A stretch of DNA of 64,000 nt from positions 5,164,501 to 5,228,500 of the forward strand of contig NZ_CP119147.1 in the NCBI RefSeq assembly GCF_029167645.1, in the 5' to 3' direction. Shown here one piece after another: positions 43,361 through 52,311 of the stretch. The stretch is from Streptomyces sp. AM 2-1-1 (GTDB lineage: Bacteria > Actinomycetota > Actinomycetes > Streptomycetales > Streptomycetaceae). The notes under the pieces were generated by a model. The model did no database searches and had not been told where the DNA came from. It worked only from the letters and a program-made list of their open reading frames with translations. Within the stretch, counting starts at the first letter, position 1. Each line of letters starts with the position of its first letter. Position numbers and translations under genes: made by a program.

Positions 43361-44430
43361 CCCTCCCCGAGCAAACCGAACACCTCGTCCTGCCGGGCGT
43401 CATGACGGCGGGTCAGGCCACCGAGACCGTCGCCGCACTGCTCGCCGTACAGCGCGAGGACGGGGCGCTGCCCTGGTTCCGCGGCCACCACCTGGACCCC
43501 TGGGACCACACCGAGACCGCGATGGCGCTCGACGCGTCGGGGCAGCACGAAGCCGCCGAGCGGGCCTACGAGTGGCTGGCGCGCCACCAGAACGAGGACG
43601 GCTCCTGGTACGCCGCCTACCACGACGGCGACCCGCAGCGGCCCACCGACCTCGGCCTGGAGTCGAACTTCTGCGCCTACGTGGCGGTCGGCGTCTGGCA
43701 CCACTACCTCGCCACCGGAGACGACGCGTTCGTCGACCGGATGTGGCCGATGGTCTTCGCGGCGGTCGAGTTCGTCCTCGGTCTCCAGCAGCCCGGCGGC
43801 CAGATCGGCTGGAAGCGCGAGGCCGACGGCACCCCCGTCACCGACGCGCTGCTGACCGGATCCTCCTCGGTCCACCACGCCCTGCGCTGCGCCCTCGCGC
43901 TCGCCGAGCGACGCGAAGAGCCCCAGCCGGACTGGGAACTGGCGACCGGCGCGCTCGCGCACGCCATCGTCGCGCACCCGGAACGCTTCCTGGACAAGGG
44001 CCGCTACTCCATGGACTGGTACTACCCGGTCCTCGGCGGCGCGGTCACCGGCGCGGCCGCGCAACAGCGCATCGACGAGCGCTGGGACGAGTTCGTCGTC
44101 CCGGGCCTCGGGGTGCGCTGCGTACTGCCCAACCCGTGGGTCACCGGCGGCGAGAGCTGCGAACTCGCCCTCGCACTCTGGGCGATGGGCGAGTCCGACC
44201 GGGCCCTGGAGATCCTCCAGTCCATCCAGCACCTGCGCGAACCCGGCGGCCTCTACTGGACCGGCTACGTCTTCGAGGGAGAACGCGCCTTCTGGCCCGA
44301 GGAACTGACCACCTGGACCGCCGGTTCGCTGCTGCTCGCGGTGGCCGCGCTCGGGGGGGACGAGGCGACCACCGCGGTCTTCGGGGGAGAACGTCTGCCG
44401 CGGGGCCTGGAGCCCGACTGCTGCTCCTGA
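43357..44430 (+). CDS. prenyltransferase-fold (alpha/alpha-barrel) protein
   Basis: A 357-residue soluble protein translationally coupled to the methyltransferase (GTGA). Repeats of the six-hairpin/prenyltransferase type are visible: 'AVQREDGALPWFRGHHLDPW', 'ARHQNEDGSWYAAYHDGD', 'GLQQPGGQIGWKREADG', 'LREPGGLYWTGYVFEG'. There is no signal peptide or DxDD cyclase motif. It is usually annotated as a prenyltransferase, but it could equally be a glycoside-modifying or binding barrel. The operon context (GT4, methyltransferase, KstR-like control) points to a lipid-linked glycoconjugate. Confidence 0.82.
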   Translation: MTLPEQTEHLVLPGVMTAGQATETVAALLAVQREDGALPWFRGHHLDPWDHTETAMALDASGQHEAAERAYEWLARHQNEDGSWYAAYHDGDPQRPTDLGLESNFCAYVAVGVWHHYLATGDDAFVDRMWPMVFAAVEFVLGLQQPGGQIGWKREADGTPVTDALLTGSSSVHHALRCALALAERREEPQPDWELATGALAHAIVAHPERFLDKGRYSMDWYYPVLGGAVTGAAAQQRIDERWDEFVVPGLGVRCVLPNPWVTGGESCELALALWAMGESDRALEILQSIQHLREPGGLYWTGYVFEGERAFWPEELTTWTAGSLLLAVAALGGDEATTAVFGGERLPRGLEPDCCS

Positions 44431-44504
44431 CCCCGGGCGACGGCCGTGCACACGCGTCGACCGCAGGGGATGCGCGGGGTCTTCCGGGGGTCGTGCGGGG
44501 TGGA

Positions 44505-44798
44505 TCAGGTACGCCGGAGGCGGCCCGCCACCGCATGACCGACGAAGAGGTAGACGGCGGCGGCCAGCCCGTAACCGGCGACCACCCGCGCCCACGCCTC
44601 GTCGAAGGTGAACAGGTCGTACGACCAGCCGGCCAGCCATCGGGCGGAGTCCTGTACGAACTGCACCAGCTCGTTGCCCCTGTTGGCGTCGAGCAGGTAC
44701 ATCAGGATCCACAGAATGATGATGAAGGCCATGATGTCCGCGATGACGGCGATCGCGCGCCCCGCGGTGCTGCTTCCTGAGCCTCGTCTGTAGGACAT
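44505..44798 (-). CDS. small two-helix membrane protein
   Basis: A 97-residue protein with helices 'IAVIADIMAFIIILWILMYLL' (~16-36) and 'VVAGYGLAAAVYLFVGHAV' (~72-90), joined by 'QDSARWLAGWSYDLFTFD'. The Arg-rich ends favour cytoplasmic termini. The ATG at 44798 ('MSYRRGSGSS') lacks a good ribosome-binding site. A conserved streptomycete hypothetical, convergent with the prenyltransferase-fold gene. No function known. Confidence 0.72.
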   Translation of the reverse strand: MSYRRGSGSSTAGRAIAVIADIMAFIIILWILMYLLDANRGNELVQFVQDSARWLAGWSYDLFTFDEAWARVVAGYGLAAAVYLFVGHAVAGRLRRT

Positions 44799-44961
44799 GC
44801 ACACCGGATTGCCGCTGCCTCCGGACTGAAACCCGTTGGCCCGAACCCGCTTTCGACCCCGCGCGCCCGGGCCGGCGCGGGCGCGGATGCCGCCGCCCGT
44901 CGCCCGTCCGGAGCGCGACCGTGTCCCGGTGAGGGCCGGAACCCCCGAACGCGCACGCCAG

Positions 44962-45006
44962 AAGGCCCCCGGGCCACCGCTGGAGGAGCGGTGGCCCGGG
45001 GGCCTT
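44962..45006. terminator. 20-bp perfect inverted repeat
   Basis: AAGGCCCCCGGGCCACCGCT and its exact complement surround a 5-nt loop GGAGG, just past the stop of the minus-strand membrane protein gene at 45040. A very strong hairpin terminator. Confidence 0.9.
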
Positions 45007-45039
45007 CCCGGTGTCACACGGCGTACGGGGCGGGCGGGA

Positions 45040-45900
45040 TCAGCCGCGCTGGATGCCCGAGGTGTCCTGGAGGACGCCACGGCGGCCGTCCTGCGTCTGC
45101 GCGACCAGGCTCTGACCGCGCTGCTCGACCGCGAGGTACCAGGTACCGGGTGCCAGCTCGGCGATCTGGCCGGACGACCCGTCCTCACCGAAGAGCGGAC
45201 GGGTCACCGGGACCGCGAACCAGAACGGTGTGAAGTCGCCGCCCGTGGAACCGCCGGCCTGCGGGGACTGCGGGGACTGCGGGGACTGCGGCGCCTGGGC
45301 GGCGTGCGGGGCCGACTGGCCCGGCTGAGCGCCGAACGGCTGGGACTGACTGGTCTGCGGGGTGCCCGGCTGCGCACCGAAGGGCTGCTGCTGACCCGGG
45401 TAGCCGTACCCCTGGCCCTGCGGCTGGGCGCCGTACGGCGACTGGCCGGCCCCGGCCGCGACCGGGCGGGGGCCCGACGACAGCGGAGCCTTGAGCGCGG
45501 GAACCAGCGGTCCGGCGACCGCCGCACCGGCGAGCACCAGGGTGGCCAGCAGGCCGAGGATCAGCCCGGCACCCGCGTCACCGGCGTCGATGGTCGTCCA
45601 GAACGCGGTCCACAGCGCGAAGACGGTCAGGGCGGCGCCGAACTGCCCGAGGTCGAGGCCGAGGATCTTGCGGCCCGGCGTCGAGCGGCTCACGATCAGC
45701 AGCGCCGCTCCGATGACGCCGGCCAGGAAGATGCTCATGAGAAGCGAGAGCGAATCCCAGGCGTTCGTGCTGTCGAAGCCCGAGCAGTCGACACCACGGG
45801 GGCAGTCGTAGCTGGAGAGGTCGAGGAAGGAGGCGATGAACAGCACGACCGCTGCTCCGATCACCACGCCGTCGCCTCTGGAGAGGGAGCGGATATTCAC
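45040..45900 (-). CDS. four-helix membrane protein with Pro/Gln-rich linker
   Basis: A 286-residue protein starting GTG ('VNIRSLSRGDGVVIGAAVV'). Four helices lie at ~12-28, 50-68, 84-102 and 110-132. Then comes a Gln/Pro/Gly stretch with 'YGAQPQGQGYGYPG', 'PFGAQPG' and 'QSPQSPQSP' repeats, and a C-terminal ~65-residue domain 'PFWFAVPVTRPLFGEDGSSGQIAELAPGTWYLAVEQRG'. The 'DYDCP' style extracytoplasmic loop contains two Cys. AAGGA precedes the start. The linker resembles other streptomycete forespore/envelope proteins; function unknown. Confidence 0.78.
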   Translation of the reverse strand: MNIRSLSRGDGVVIGAAVVLFIASFLDLSSYDCPRGVDCSGFDSTNAWDSLSLLMSIFLAGVIGAALLIVSRSTPGRKILGLDLGQFGAALTVFALWTAFWTTIDAGDAGAGLILGLLATLVLAGAAVAGPLVPALKAPLSSGPRPVAAGAGQSPYGAQPQGQGYGYPGQQQPFGAQPGTPQTSQSQPFGAQPGQSAPHAAQAPQSPQSPQSPQAGGSTGGDFTPFWFAVPVTRPLFGEDGSSGQIAELAPGTWYLAVEQRGQSLVAQTQDGRRGVLQDTSGIQRG

Positions 45901-46101
45901 GTGAAGGTCCTTAGTCGGTCGTCTCGTCGGGACGGTCGTCGCTGCGCCCGGGGCCGTCCCGCGGGCGCGCCGAGAAGCCCGGGGCGGCTCCCCATCGTAC
46001 GGATGAATCTATCGTCTGCCCGGGCGGGTTGGCCCCCGGCTTGCGGGACAGGGCGTCATCCCCCCGAATTCACCGCGGGGCCACCCCGTCCCGCCGCGGA
46101 A

Positions 46102-46968
46102 CTACCGCTCCAGGAAGGCGGTGATGCCGTCGCTGATGCCCTCGGCGGCCCGCTGCCGCCAGTGCGCGTCCGTCAGCAGGGCGGCGTCCTTCGGATCGCG
46201 CATGTTGCCGCATTCGACGAACACCTTCGGCACCGTCGACATGTTGAGCCCGCCGAGGTCGTCGCGCACGTCCAACCCGGTACCGCCACCGATGTAGTTG
46301 GACGCCGCGCTTCCGGTGGACGCCACGAACTTCCCGGCGATACGGGTGCCGAGCTCGCGGGAGGGACCCACGATCCGCGAGGTGTCCGCCGCCCCGTCCC
46401 GTACGGGGGCGGGCAGGATCACGTGGAACCCCCGGTTGCCCTCGGCCGAACCGTCCGCGTGGACGGAGACCACCGCATCGGCCTTCGCCGCGTTGCCGAT
46501 CCGGGCGCGCTCGTCCACGCAGGGGCCGTACGCGCGGTCGTCGTCGTAGGTGAGGACCACCTCGGCGCCCTCGGACTTCAGCAGGTCGCGCATCCGGTGG
46601 GCGACGTCCAGGGTGAACCGGGCCTCCGCGTAACCGGAGTCGGTGGACGTCCCCGTCGTGTCGCACTCCTTGTGGCCGGTGCCGATGTCCACCTGGCGCG
46701 CGATCTCGCGGGTGTGCTCGTGGTTGTGCGGGTTGTGACCGGGGTCGATCACCACCGTCCGGCCGGACAGCGGCCCCAAAGGCGCGGAAGCCGCCGGCGC
46801 GGTCGCGGACGGCGCCCCGGTCCCCGGCTGCGGCCGCGCCTTCACCTCCGTGCCGCCGCACCCGGTGAGGGGCAGCAGGCAGAGCACGGCGAGCGCGGCG
46901 GCGCGGACGGCCCGGCCGCCTGCCGGACGTGCGGCGGGCGGGACCGGGGGATCGCTTCGGTACGGCAC
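46102..46968 (-). CDS. N-acetylmuramoyl-L-alanine amidase (Amidase_3), lipoprotein
   Basis: About 288 residues from a GTG at 46968. The signal ends in the lipobox 'LLPLTGC', so it is lipid-anchored outside the cell. The catalytic domain has 'VVIDPGHNPHNHEHTREIA' (zinc His), 'GYAEARFTLDVAHRMRDLL' (zinc Glu), 'VVSVHADGSAEGNRGFHV' (zinc His) and 'KVFVECGNMRDPKDA' (catalytic Glu), the Amidase_3 order. It cleaves the amide between N-acetylmuramic acid and the stem peptide. Confidence 0.9.
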   Translation of the reverse strand: MPYRSDPPVPPAARPAGGRAVRAAALAVLCLLPLTGCGGTEVKARPQPGTGAPSATAPAASAPLGPLSGRTVVIDPGHNPHNHEHTREIARQVDIGTGHKECDTTGTSTDSGYAEARFTLDVAHRMRDLLKSEGAEVVLTYDDDRAYGPCVDERARIGNAAKADAVVSVHADGSAEGNRGFHVILPAPVRDGAADTSRIVGPSRELGTRIAGKFVASTGSAASNYIGGGTGLDVRDDLGGLNMSTVPKVFVECGNMRDPKDAALLTDAHWRQRAAEGISDGITAFLER

Positions 46969-46991
46969 GCGGGCGATGGTACCGACGGCTC

Positions 46992-47669
46992 TCAGATCCC
47001 CCGACCGGTGCGGCGCAGCACGCGCAGCGACTCGGTCGCGGAGATCTCGGCGAACGCGCCGCAGGAGAGCGCGCGCTGATGCACCCGGTACGGCGCCTGC
47101 CCGCCGTCCGCGGGATCGGGGAACACGTCGTGGATCACGAGCAGACCGCCCTCGGCGAGGTGCGGCGCCCAGCCCTCGTAGTCGCCGTTCGCGTGCTCGT
47201 CGGTGTGGCCGCCGTCGATGAAGACCAGGCCGAGCGCACCGCCCCAGACCGCCGCGACCTGCGGGGACCGCCCCACGAGGGCGACCACGTGGTCCTCCAG
47301 GCCCGCTGCGTGCAGGGTCCGGCGGAACGTCGGCAGCGTGTCCATCCGGCCCACCTCGGGATCGACCAGGGACGCGTCGTGGTACTCCCAGCCCGGCTGC
47401 TGCTCCTCGCTGCCCCGGTGGTGGTCGACGGTGAGCGCGGTCACCCCCGCGCTGCGGGCCGCGTCGGCGAGGAGGAGGGTGGAGCGTCCGCAGTAGCTGC
47501 CGACCTCCAGGAGGGGCAGCCCGAGCCGCGCGGCGTCGGCGGCGGCCGCGTACAGCGCCAGGCCCTCCCGTACCGGCATGAATCCCTTGGCCCGTTCGAA
47601 GGCGGCGAGCACCGCCTCGTCGGGACGGGCCCCGGGGTCGGCGACGGGGGCGGCGGACTCGGCGGCCAC
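46992..47669 (-). CDS. class I SAM-dependent methyltransferase (Methyltransf_24 type)
   Basis: About 225 residues from a GTG at 47669, with GGAGG five bases upstream. It shows 'PLLEVGSYCGRSTLLLADAA' (SAM), 'ALTVDHHRGSEEQQPGWEYHD' and 'LGLVFIDGGHTDEHANGDYEGWAPHLAEGG'. The last pattern is typical of Methyltransf_24 enzymes seen with glycosyl or sugar pathways. It lies 23 bp upstream of the amidase start on the same strand, so the two may be co-transcribed. The acceptor is unknown. Confidence 0.87.
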   Translation of the reverse strand: MAAESAAPVADPGARPDEAVLAAFERAKGFMPVREGLALYAAAADAARLGLPLLEVGSYCGRSTLLLADAARSAGVTALTVDHHRGSEEQQPGWEYHDASLVDPEVGRMDTLPTFRRTLHAAGLEDHVVALVGRSPQVAAVWGGALGLVFIDGGHTDEHANGDYEGWAPHLAEGGLLVIHDVFPDPADGGQAPYRVHQRALSCGAFAEISATESLRVLRRTGRGI

Positions 47670-47712
47670 GGGTTCCTCCAGGTGGTACGGGTGTGTCGAC
47701 GGCGGCCCCATC

Positions 47713-47757
47713 GTGCCGCACGCCCCCGCCGGGCCGCCCGGCGGGGGCGTGCGGCAC
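47713..47757 (-). terminator. 21-bp perfect inverted repeat
   Basis: GTGCCGCACGCCCCCGCCGGG (47713-47733) and its complement (47737-47757) flank CCG. It ends the MFS transcript at 47780 before the methyltransferase gene. Confidence 0.9.
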
Positions 47758-47779
47758 GTGGTGCCGAGGGGTCGGCCGG

Positions 47780-49693
47780 TCAGACGCGGCGCTCCGGCAC
47801 GGGTGCCTCCGGAGCCGTGCGGACCGCCCCGGCTCCCCGCGGAACCCCGGCGCGGTGCTGCCCGGGGGCGGCGGTCAGGACGAGGTCGGCCACCACGGGT
47901 CGTCCGTCCGCCGCACACACGGCGGGCCGGGCGCGGGGTGCGTACCCGGCGGCGGTCGCGACCAGCACGTGACCCGTTCCGGGGGCGGCGGCCAGTGCGT
48001 ACCGCCCCTCGTCGTCGGCGACGGCGCGGCCGGCCTGCCGGCCCTGCCGGTCGACGAGGGTCACGGTGGCCCGGGCCACCGGTCCGCCCGCCCCGTCCAG
48101 CACCCGGCCCCGGAGATCGCCGGAACCGGCGACGGCCGGGGGCCCGCCGGCGGACGGCGCGGACGCCCCGCCGTGCAGGACGGCCTCGATCGCGACCAGC
48201 GCCTCGGCCTCCGCGAGCAGCGCCTCGCTCTCACTGTCGGCGACCAGCACCAGGCGCGGGGCCGGGCGCTGCGGGGGCAGGAACGCGGCCAGCACCAGAC
48301 CGACCAGGACCGCCCCCGTCGCGATCACGAAGGACGTCCGGAACCCCTCCATCGAGGGAACCGCCACGCCACCCCTGTGCACGGAGGTGTTTGCCAGCAC
48401 CATGCCGATCACGGCGCTCGACGCCGAGGTGCCGATCGACCGCATCAGCGTGTTGAGGCCGTTGGCGGCGCCGGTCTCGGAGGCGTCCACCGCCCCGATG
48501 ATCAGCGCGGGCAGGGAGGAGTACGCCAGCCCGATGCCGGCGCCCAGCACCGCGGAGACCACCACGGTCTGCCAGGCCGCCTCCATCAGGAGCGTCCCGG
48601 CACCGTAGCCGACCGCGATGACCAGCAGGCCGATCATGAGGGAGACCTTCGGGCCGCGCCGGGCCGCTATCCGCGCGTACACCGGAGCGGTGAACATCAT
48701 CGTCAGGCCCAGCGGCGCCATGCACAGCCCGGCGACCACCATGGACTGGCCGAGACCGTACCCGGTGGAGGTCGGCAGCTGGAGCAGCTGCGGGACGACC
48801 AGCGAGACGGCGTAGAACGAGATGCCCACCATGATCGAGACGAGGTTGGTCAGCAGCACCTCGCGCCGGGCGGTCGTCCGCAGGTCCACCAGGGGCGCGG
48901 CGACCCGGAGTTCGTACAGGCCCCACACCACCAGGATCAGCAGGGCACCGGCGATCAGACCGAGCGTGAGCGGCGCCGTCCATCCCCACTCGCTGCCCTT
49001 GGTGACGGGCAGCAGCAGGCAGACCAGCCCCAGGGAGAGACCTGCGGCACCCGCGTGGTCGAAGGTGCCGGGAGCGCGCAGCGGCGGCTCCGGCACCAGG
49101 AAGAACGTCAGCACCAGGGCGACCACACCGACCCCCGCCGAACCGAGGAAGAGCGCGTGCCAGTCGGCGTGCTGGGCGACCAGCGCCGCCCCGGGCATAC
49201 CGAGCCCGCCGCCCACCCCGATCGAGGAACTCATCAGCGCCATCGACGAGCCGAGCTTCTCCGGAGGCAGCTCGTCCCGCATGATGCCGATCCCGAGCGG
49301 GATCGCACCCATGGCGAATCCCTGGAGCGCCCGGCCGACGATCATGACGACGAGGTCGTCGGTGAACGCGCAGACGAGCGAGCCGATCACCATCACGGTC
49401 AGGCTGGCGAGCAGCATCCGCCGCTTGCCGTGGAGATCGCCGAGCCGCCCCATGATCGGGGTGGACACGGCACCGGCGAGCAGGGTCGCCGTCATCACCC
49501 AGGTCGCGTTGGACTGGGCGGTGTGGAGGAGAGCCGGCAGATCCTTGATGACGGGTACGAGCAGGGTCTGCATCACCGCCACGGTGATGCCCGCGAAGGC
49601 CAGTACGGGGACGAGCGCTCCCCTGCGCTCCTTGGTCTCCTGGTGCGGACCGGGACTTCCCCCGGTGATCCGTTCGTTCGTCGTCCGTCGCAT
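47780..49693 (-). CDS. DHA2-family MFS exporter with C-terminal carboxypeptidase-regulatory-like domain
   Basis: A 637-residue protein from the ATG at 49693 (GGAAGG upstream). Fourteen helices span residues ~25-480, with 'GRLGDLHGKRRM' (motif A) and 'GSSMALMSSSIGVGGGLGMPG' (motif C-like). The soluble tail (~500-637) includes a CarboxypepD_reg-like beta fold ('GRVLDGAGGPVARATVTLVDRQG', 'ADDEGRYALAAAPG', 'VLVATAAGYAPRA'). With 14 helices the tail would be cytoplasmic, an unusual place for this fold, which is mostly found outside cells. Probably a drug exporter. Confidence 0.87.
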   Translation of the reverse strand: MRRTTNERITGGSPGPHQETKERRGALVPVLAFAGITVAVMQTLLVPVIKDLPALLHTAQSNATWVMTATLLAGAVSTPIMGRLGDLHGKRRMLLASLTVMVIGSLVCAFTDDLVVMIVGRALQGFAMGAIPLGIGIMRDELPPEKLGSSMALMSSSIGVGGGLGMPGAALVAQHADWHALFLGSAGVGVVALVLTFFLVPEPPLRAPGTFDHAGAAGLSLGLVCLLLPVTKGSEWGWTAPLTLGLIAGALLILVVWGLYELRVAAPLVDLRTTARREVLLTNLVSIMVGISFYAVSLVVPQLLQLPTSTGYGLGQSMVVAGLCMAPLGLTMMFTAPVYARIAARRGPKVSLMIGLLVIAVGYGAGTLLMEAAWQTVVVSAVLGAGIGLAYSSLPALIIGAVDASETGAANGLNTLMRSIGTSASSAVIGMVLANTSVHRGGVAVPSMEGFRTSFVIATGAVLVGLVLAAFLPPQRPAPRLVLVADSESEALLAEAEALVAIEAVLHGGASAPSAGGPPAVAGSGDLRGRVLDGAGGPVARATVTLVDRQGRQAGRAVADDEGRYALAAAPGTGHVLVATAAGYAPRARPAVCAADGRPVVADLVLTAAPGQHRAGVPRGAGAVRTAPEAPVPERRV

Positions 49694-50102
49694 ACGTGCG
49701 CCTTCCGGGCGGCATCGATCACCGGAGGGACCCCCCAAGTGCATGTATGCCGAACGTTTCTGGCGGAGGCGGTATTCCCGACCCGCGGGAGAAACTCCAC
49801 TCAACGCCAGGGGCGGGGCGTCGGGGCGGCCCGGTGGCCGGACCCGATCCGGCCGACGGCTGCGGGCGCGCCGGGGGCGGTTGCTATCTTCGGCGGCCAT
49901 GACCAGTGATTCCGCCGACGCGGCGGCTCCCGCGCAGGCCCCCGGGACCGCGCCGAGCGGCGAACGGCCCACCGTGTGCGGTGGCGTGAAGGACTCCGAA
50001 CCCCTCCCCGTTTCCGCCCCCGCCGGTCCCGGAGCCGTAGGACCAAGGACCGACCCGGGTCCCGACCCCGCCCCGTGTACGCGCGGAGCGGCGCCGGGGA
50101 CG
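49694..50102. other. divergent promoter region between two MFS genes
   Basis: About 400 bp separates the two pump genes' starts. An in-frame ATG at 49899 could extend the rightward pump by 68 Ala/Pro-rich residues; a TATCTT box lies just before it. No regulator gene or clear operator palindrome is seen. Confidence 0.4.
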
Positions 50103-51563
50103 ATGGCGGGCATGGCAGACCTCTCTCTCGACGACGTTTCCTCCGAGACCCGCCCGGACACCCGCCGGCTGAGGCCCCGCACCTGGGCGGCGGTGGTCGC
50201 GGCCTGCACGGGGCAGTTCCTCGTCGTGCTCGACGTGTCGGTCGTCAATGTGGCGTTGCCGTCGATGCGGAGCGACCTCGGGCTGAGCGCCGCCGGACTC
50301 AGCTGGGTCCTCAACCTCTACTCGATCGCGTTCGCCGGCTTCATGCTGCTGGGCGGCCGGGCCGCCGACCTCTTCGGCCGCAAGCGGATGTTCCTCGTCG
50401 GTCTCGGGCTCTTCACCGCGGCCTCGCTCGCGGGCGGACTGGCCCAGGAGGGCTGGCAGTTGCTGGCCGCCCGCGCCGGGCAGGGGCTCGGTGCCGCCGT
50501 GCTCTCGCCGGCCACTCTCACGCTCCTGACCGCCGCACTCCCGGAGGGTCCGGCGCGCGTGCGCGCGATAGGCACCTGGATGGCGGTGGGCGCGGGCGGC
50601 GGAGCGGCCGGCGGACTGATCGGCGGGATCCTCACGGACCTGCTCTCCTGGCGCTGGGTCCTGCTGATCAACGTGCCCGTCGGCGCCCTGGTCCTGGGCG
50701 GCGCCGTGTTCCTGCTCGCCGAAGGCCGGGGCGGCCGACGTCGCCGGATCGACCTGCCGGGGGCGGTCCTCGTCACCGCGGGCCTCGCCGTCCTCGCCTA
50801 CGGCATCGTGCAGACCGAAGCGGCCGGCTGGACGGCCCCCGAGACGCTGGTGCCCCTGCTCGGCGGAGTGGCCCTGCTCGGCGCATTCGTGCTGGTCGAG
50901 TCGCGTACGGCCGCCCCCCTGATGCCCCTGCGGGTGCTCGGCGTACGGGCCGTGGCCTCGGCCAACGCGGCGATGCTGCTGCTCGGCTCGGCGACCTTCT
51001 CGATGTGGTACTTCATGACCGTGTACACGCAGAACGTGCTCGGCTACACCCCTCTGCAGGCCGGGCTCGCCCTGCTGCCCACCTCCGTCGCGATCGTCCT
51101 CGGCTCGAAGCTCGCCCCACGCTTCATGGCGCGCACCGGTGCGAAGCCGATGGCCCTCACCGGCGTCCTCCTCACCGTCGCGGGCTTCGGCTGGCAGTCC
51201 ACCCTGGGCGCGGACAGCACCTACGCGACCGGCATCCTGATGCCCGGCGTCCTGATGGCCTTCGGCATGGGCTTCGTCTCCACCCCGCTCGCTTCCCTCG
51301 CCACCTCGGGCGCCGCGCCCGGGGACGCCGGCCTGGTCTCCGGTCTCGTCAACACCTCCCGGACGATGGGCGGGGCACTCGGACTGGCGGTGCTCTCCAC
51401 GGTCGCCGCCGCCCGGACCGGAGACTCGACCGCCCCGGCCGACCTCACCGCCGGGTACGCCCTCGCCTTCCGTACGGCCTCCGGGGTGCTCCTGGCGGCG
51501 GCCCTCCTGGTGCTCCTGTGGCTGCCCGGCGCGAAGGCGGGACGGGACGCCGGAGGGCGCTGA
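50103..51563 (+). CDS. DHA2-family MFS exporter
   Basis: A 486-residue 14-helix antiporter: 'LDVSVVNVALPSMRSDLG' (motif D1), 'GRAADLFGRKRMF' (motif A) and 'GLIGGILTDLLSWRWVLLINVPVG' (motif C region). The chosen ATG at 50103 has GGGGACG just before it. Alternatives are 50112 and the distant 49899. It diverges from the other MFS gene and is convergent with the response regulator. EmrB/QacA-type; likely exports a hydrophobic drug. Confidence 0.9.
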   Translation: MAGMADLSLDDVSSETRPDTRRLRPRTWAAVVAACTGQFLVVLDVSVVNVALPSMRSDLGLSAAGLSWVLNLYSIAFAGFMLLGGRAADLFGRKRMFLVGLGLFTAASLAGGLAQEGWQLLAARAGQGLGAAVLSPATLTLLTAALPEGPARVRAIGTWMAVGAGGGAAGGLIGGILTDLLSWRWVLLINVPVGALVLGGAVFLLAEGRGGRRRRIDLPGAVLVTAGLAVLAYGIVQTEAAGWTAPETLVPLLGGVALLGAFVLVESRTAAPLMPLRVLGVRAVASANAAMLLLGSATFSMWYFMTVYTQNVLGYTPLQAGLALLPTSVAIVLGSKLAPRFMARTGAKPMALTGVLLTVAGFGWQSTLGADSTYATGILMPGVLMAFGMGFVSTPLASLATSGAAPGDAGLVSGLVNTSRTMGGALGLAVLSTVAAARTGDSTAPADLTAGYALAFRTASGVLLAAALLVLLWLPGAKAGRDAGGR

Positions 51564-51584
51564 GCGGCCACCGGGAGAGTGCGG

Positions 51585-52226
51585 TCAGAGCCAGCCCTGC
51601 TGCCGGGCCGCCCGGGCCGCCTCCGTGCGGTTGCGGGTGCCGGTCTTGCCGATCGCGGAGGAGAGGTAGTTGCGGACGGTCGACTCCGACAGGTGCAACC
51701 GCCGCGCGATGTCCGCGACCGTCGCCCCGCCGGAGGCGGCGTTCAGGGCGTCCCGCTCGCGGCCGGTCAACGGGCTCGGACCCGCCCCCAGCGCCGCGGC
51801 CGCGAGCGCCGGATCGACCACGATCTCCCCGGCCAGCACCTTGCGGATCGCCCCGGCCAACTCCTCCACCGGCCCGTCCTTCACGAGGAAACCGGCGGCG
51901 CCCGCGTCCATCGCCCGGCGCAGATAACCCGGGCGGCCGAACGTCGTGAGGATCAGCACCCGGCAATCCGGCACCTGCTCGCGCAGATCGGCGGCGACGT
52001 CCAGACCGCTGCGCACCGGGAGTTCGATGTCGAGCAGCGCCACGTCGGGCCGGGAGGTGAGGGCGGCCGGCACGATCTCGTCGCCGGAGCCCACCTGGGC
52101 CACCACCTCGAAGTCCGGCTCCAGTCCCAGCAGCAGGGCGAGCGCGCCCCGCATCATGCCCTGGTCCTCGGCGAGCAGGACGCGGACGGACGGGGCGGGC
52201 CGGTGGTCCTGCGGCATCTCGGTCAC
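51585..52226 (-). CDS. NarL/LuxR-family response regulator
   Basis: A 213-residue regulator. The receiver domain has 'VLLAEDQGMMRGALALLLG', phosphorylation Asp in 'VALLDIELPVRSGLD', conserved Thr/Lys ('LILTTFG', 'FLVKDG'). The LuxR helix-turn-helix is residues ~150-205 ('LTGRERDALNAASGGATVADIARRLHLSESTVRNYLSS'). It matches DesR-like partners of HisKA_3 kinases. It is the last gene of the ABC/kinase unit, separated from the kinase by the DUF2071 gene. Confidence 0.92.
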   Translation of the reverse strand: MTEMPQDHRPAPSVRVLLAEDQGMMRGALALLLGLEPDFEVVAQVGSGDEIVPAALTSRPDVALLDIELPVRSGLDVAADLREQVPDCRVLILTTFGRPGYLRRAMDAGAAGFLVKDGPVEELAGAIRKVLAGEIVVDPALAAAALGAGPSPLTGRERDALNAASGGATVADIARRLHLSESTVRNYLSSAIGKTGTRNRTEAARAARQQGWL

Positions 52227-52311
52227 GGGGACGAGGGTAGGGCCGCGCGGCGCGTACCGCCGCCGGTACGGCCTGCGGCTCGGGGCGCGGGGGCGCCCCG
52301 GCGCGCCGCGC

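Noticed and set aside
46992..47918. Longer methyltransferase start upstream of 47669
   Set aside because: The extension runs through the 21-bp terminator hairpin at 47713-47757; GGAGG before the GTG at 47669 is decisive.
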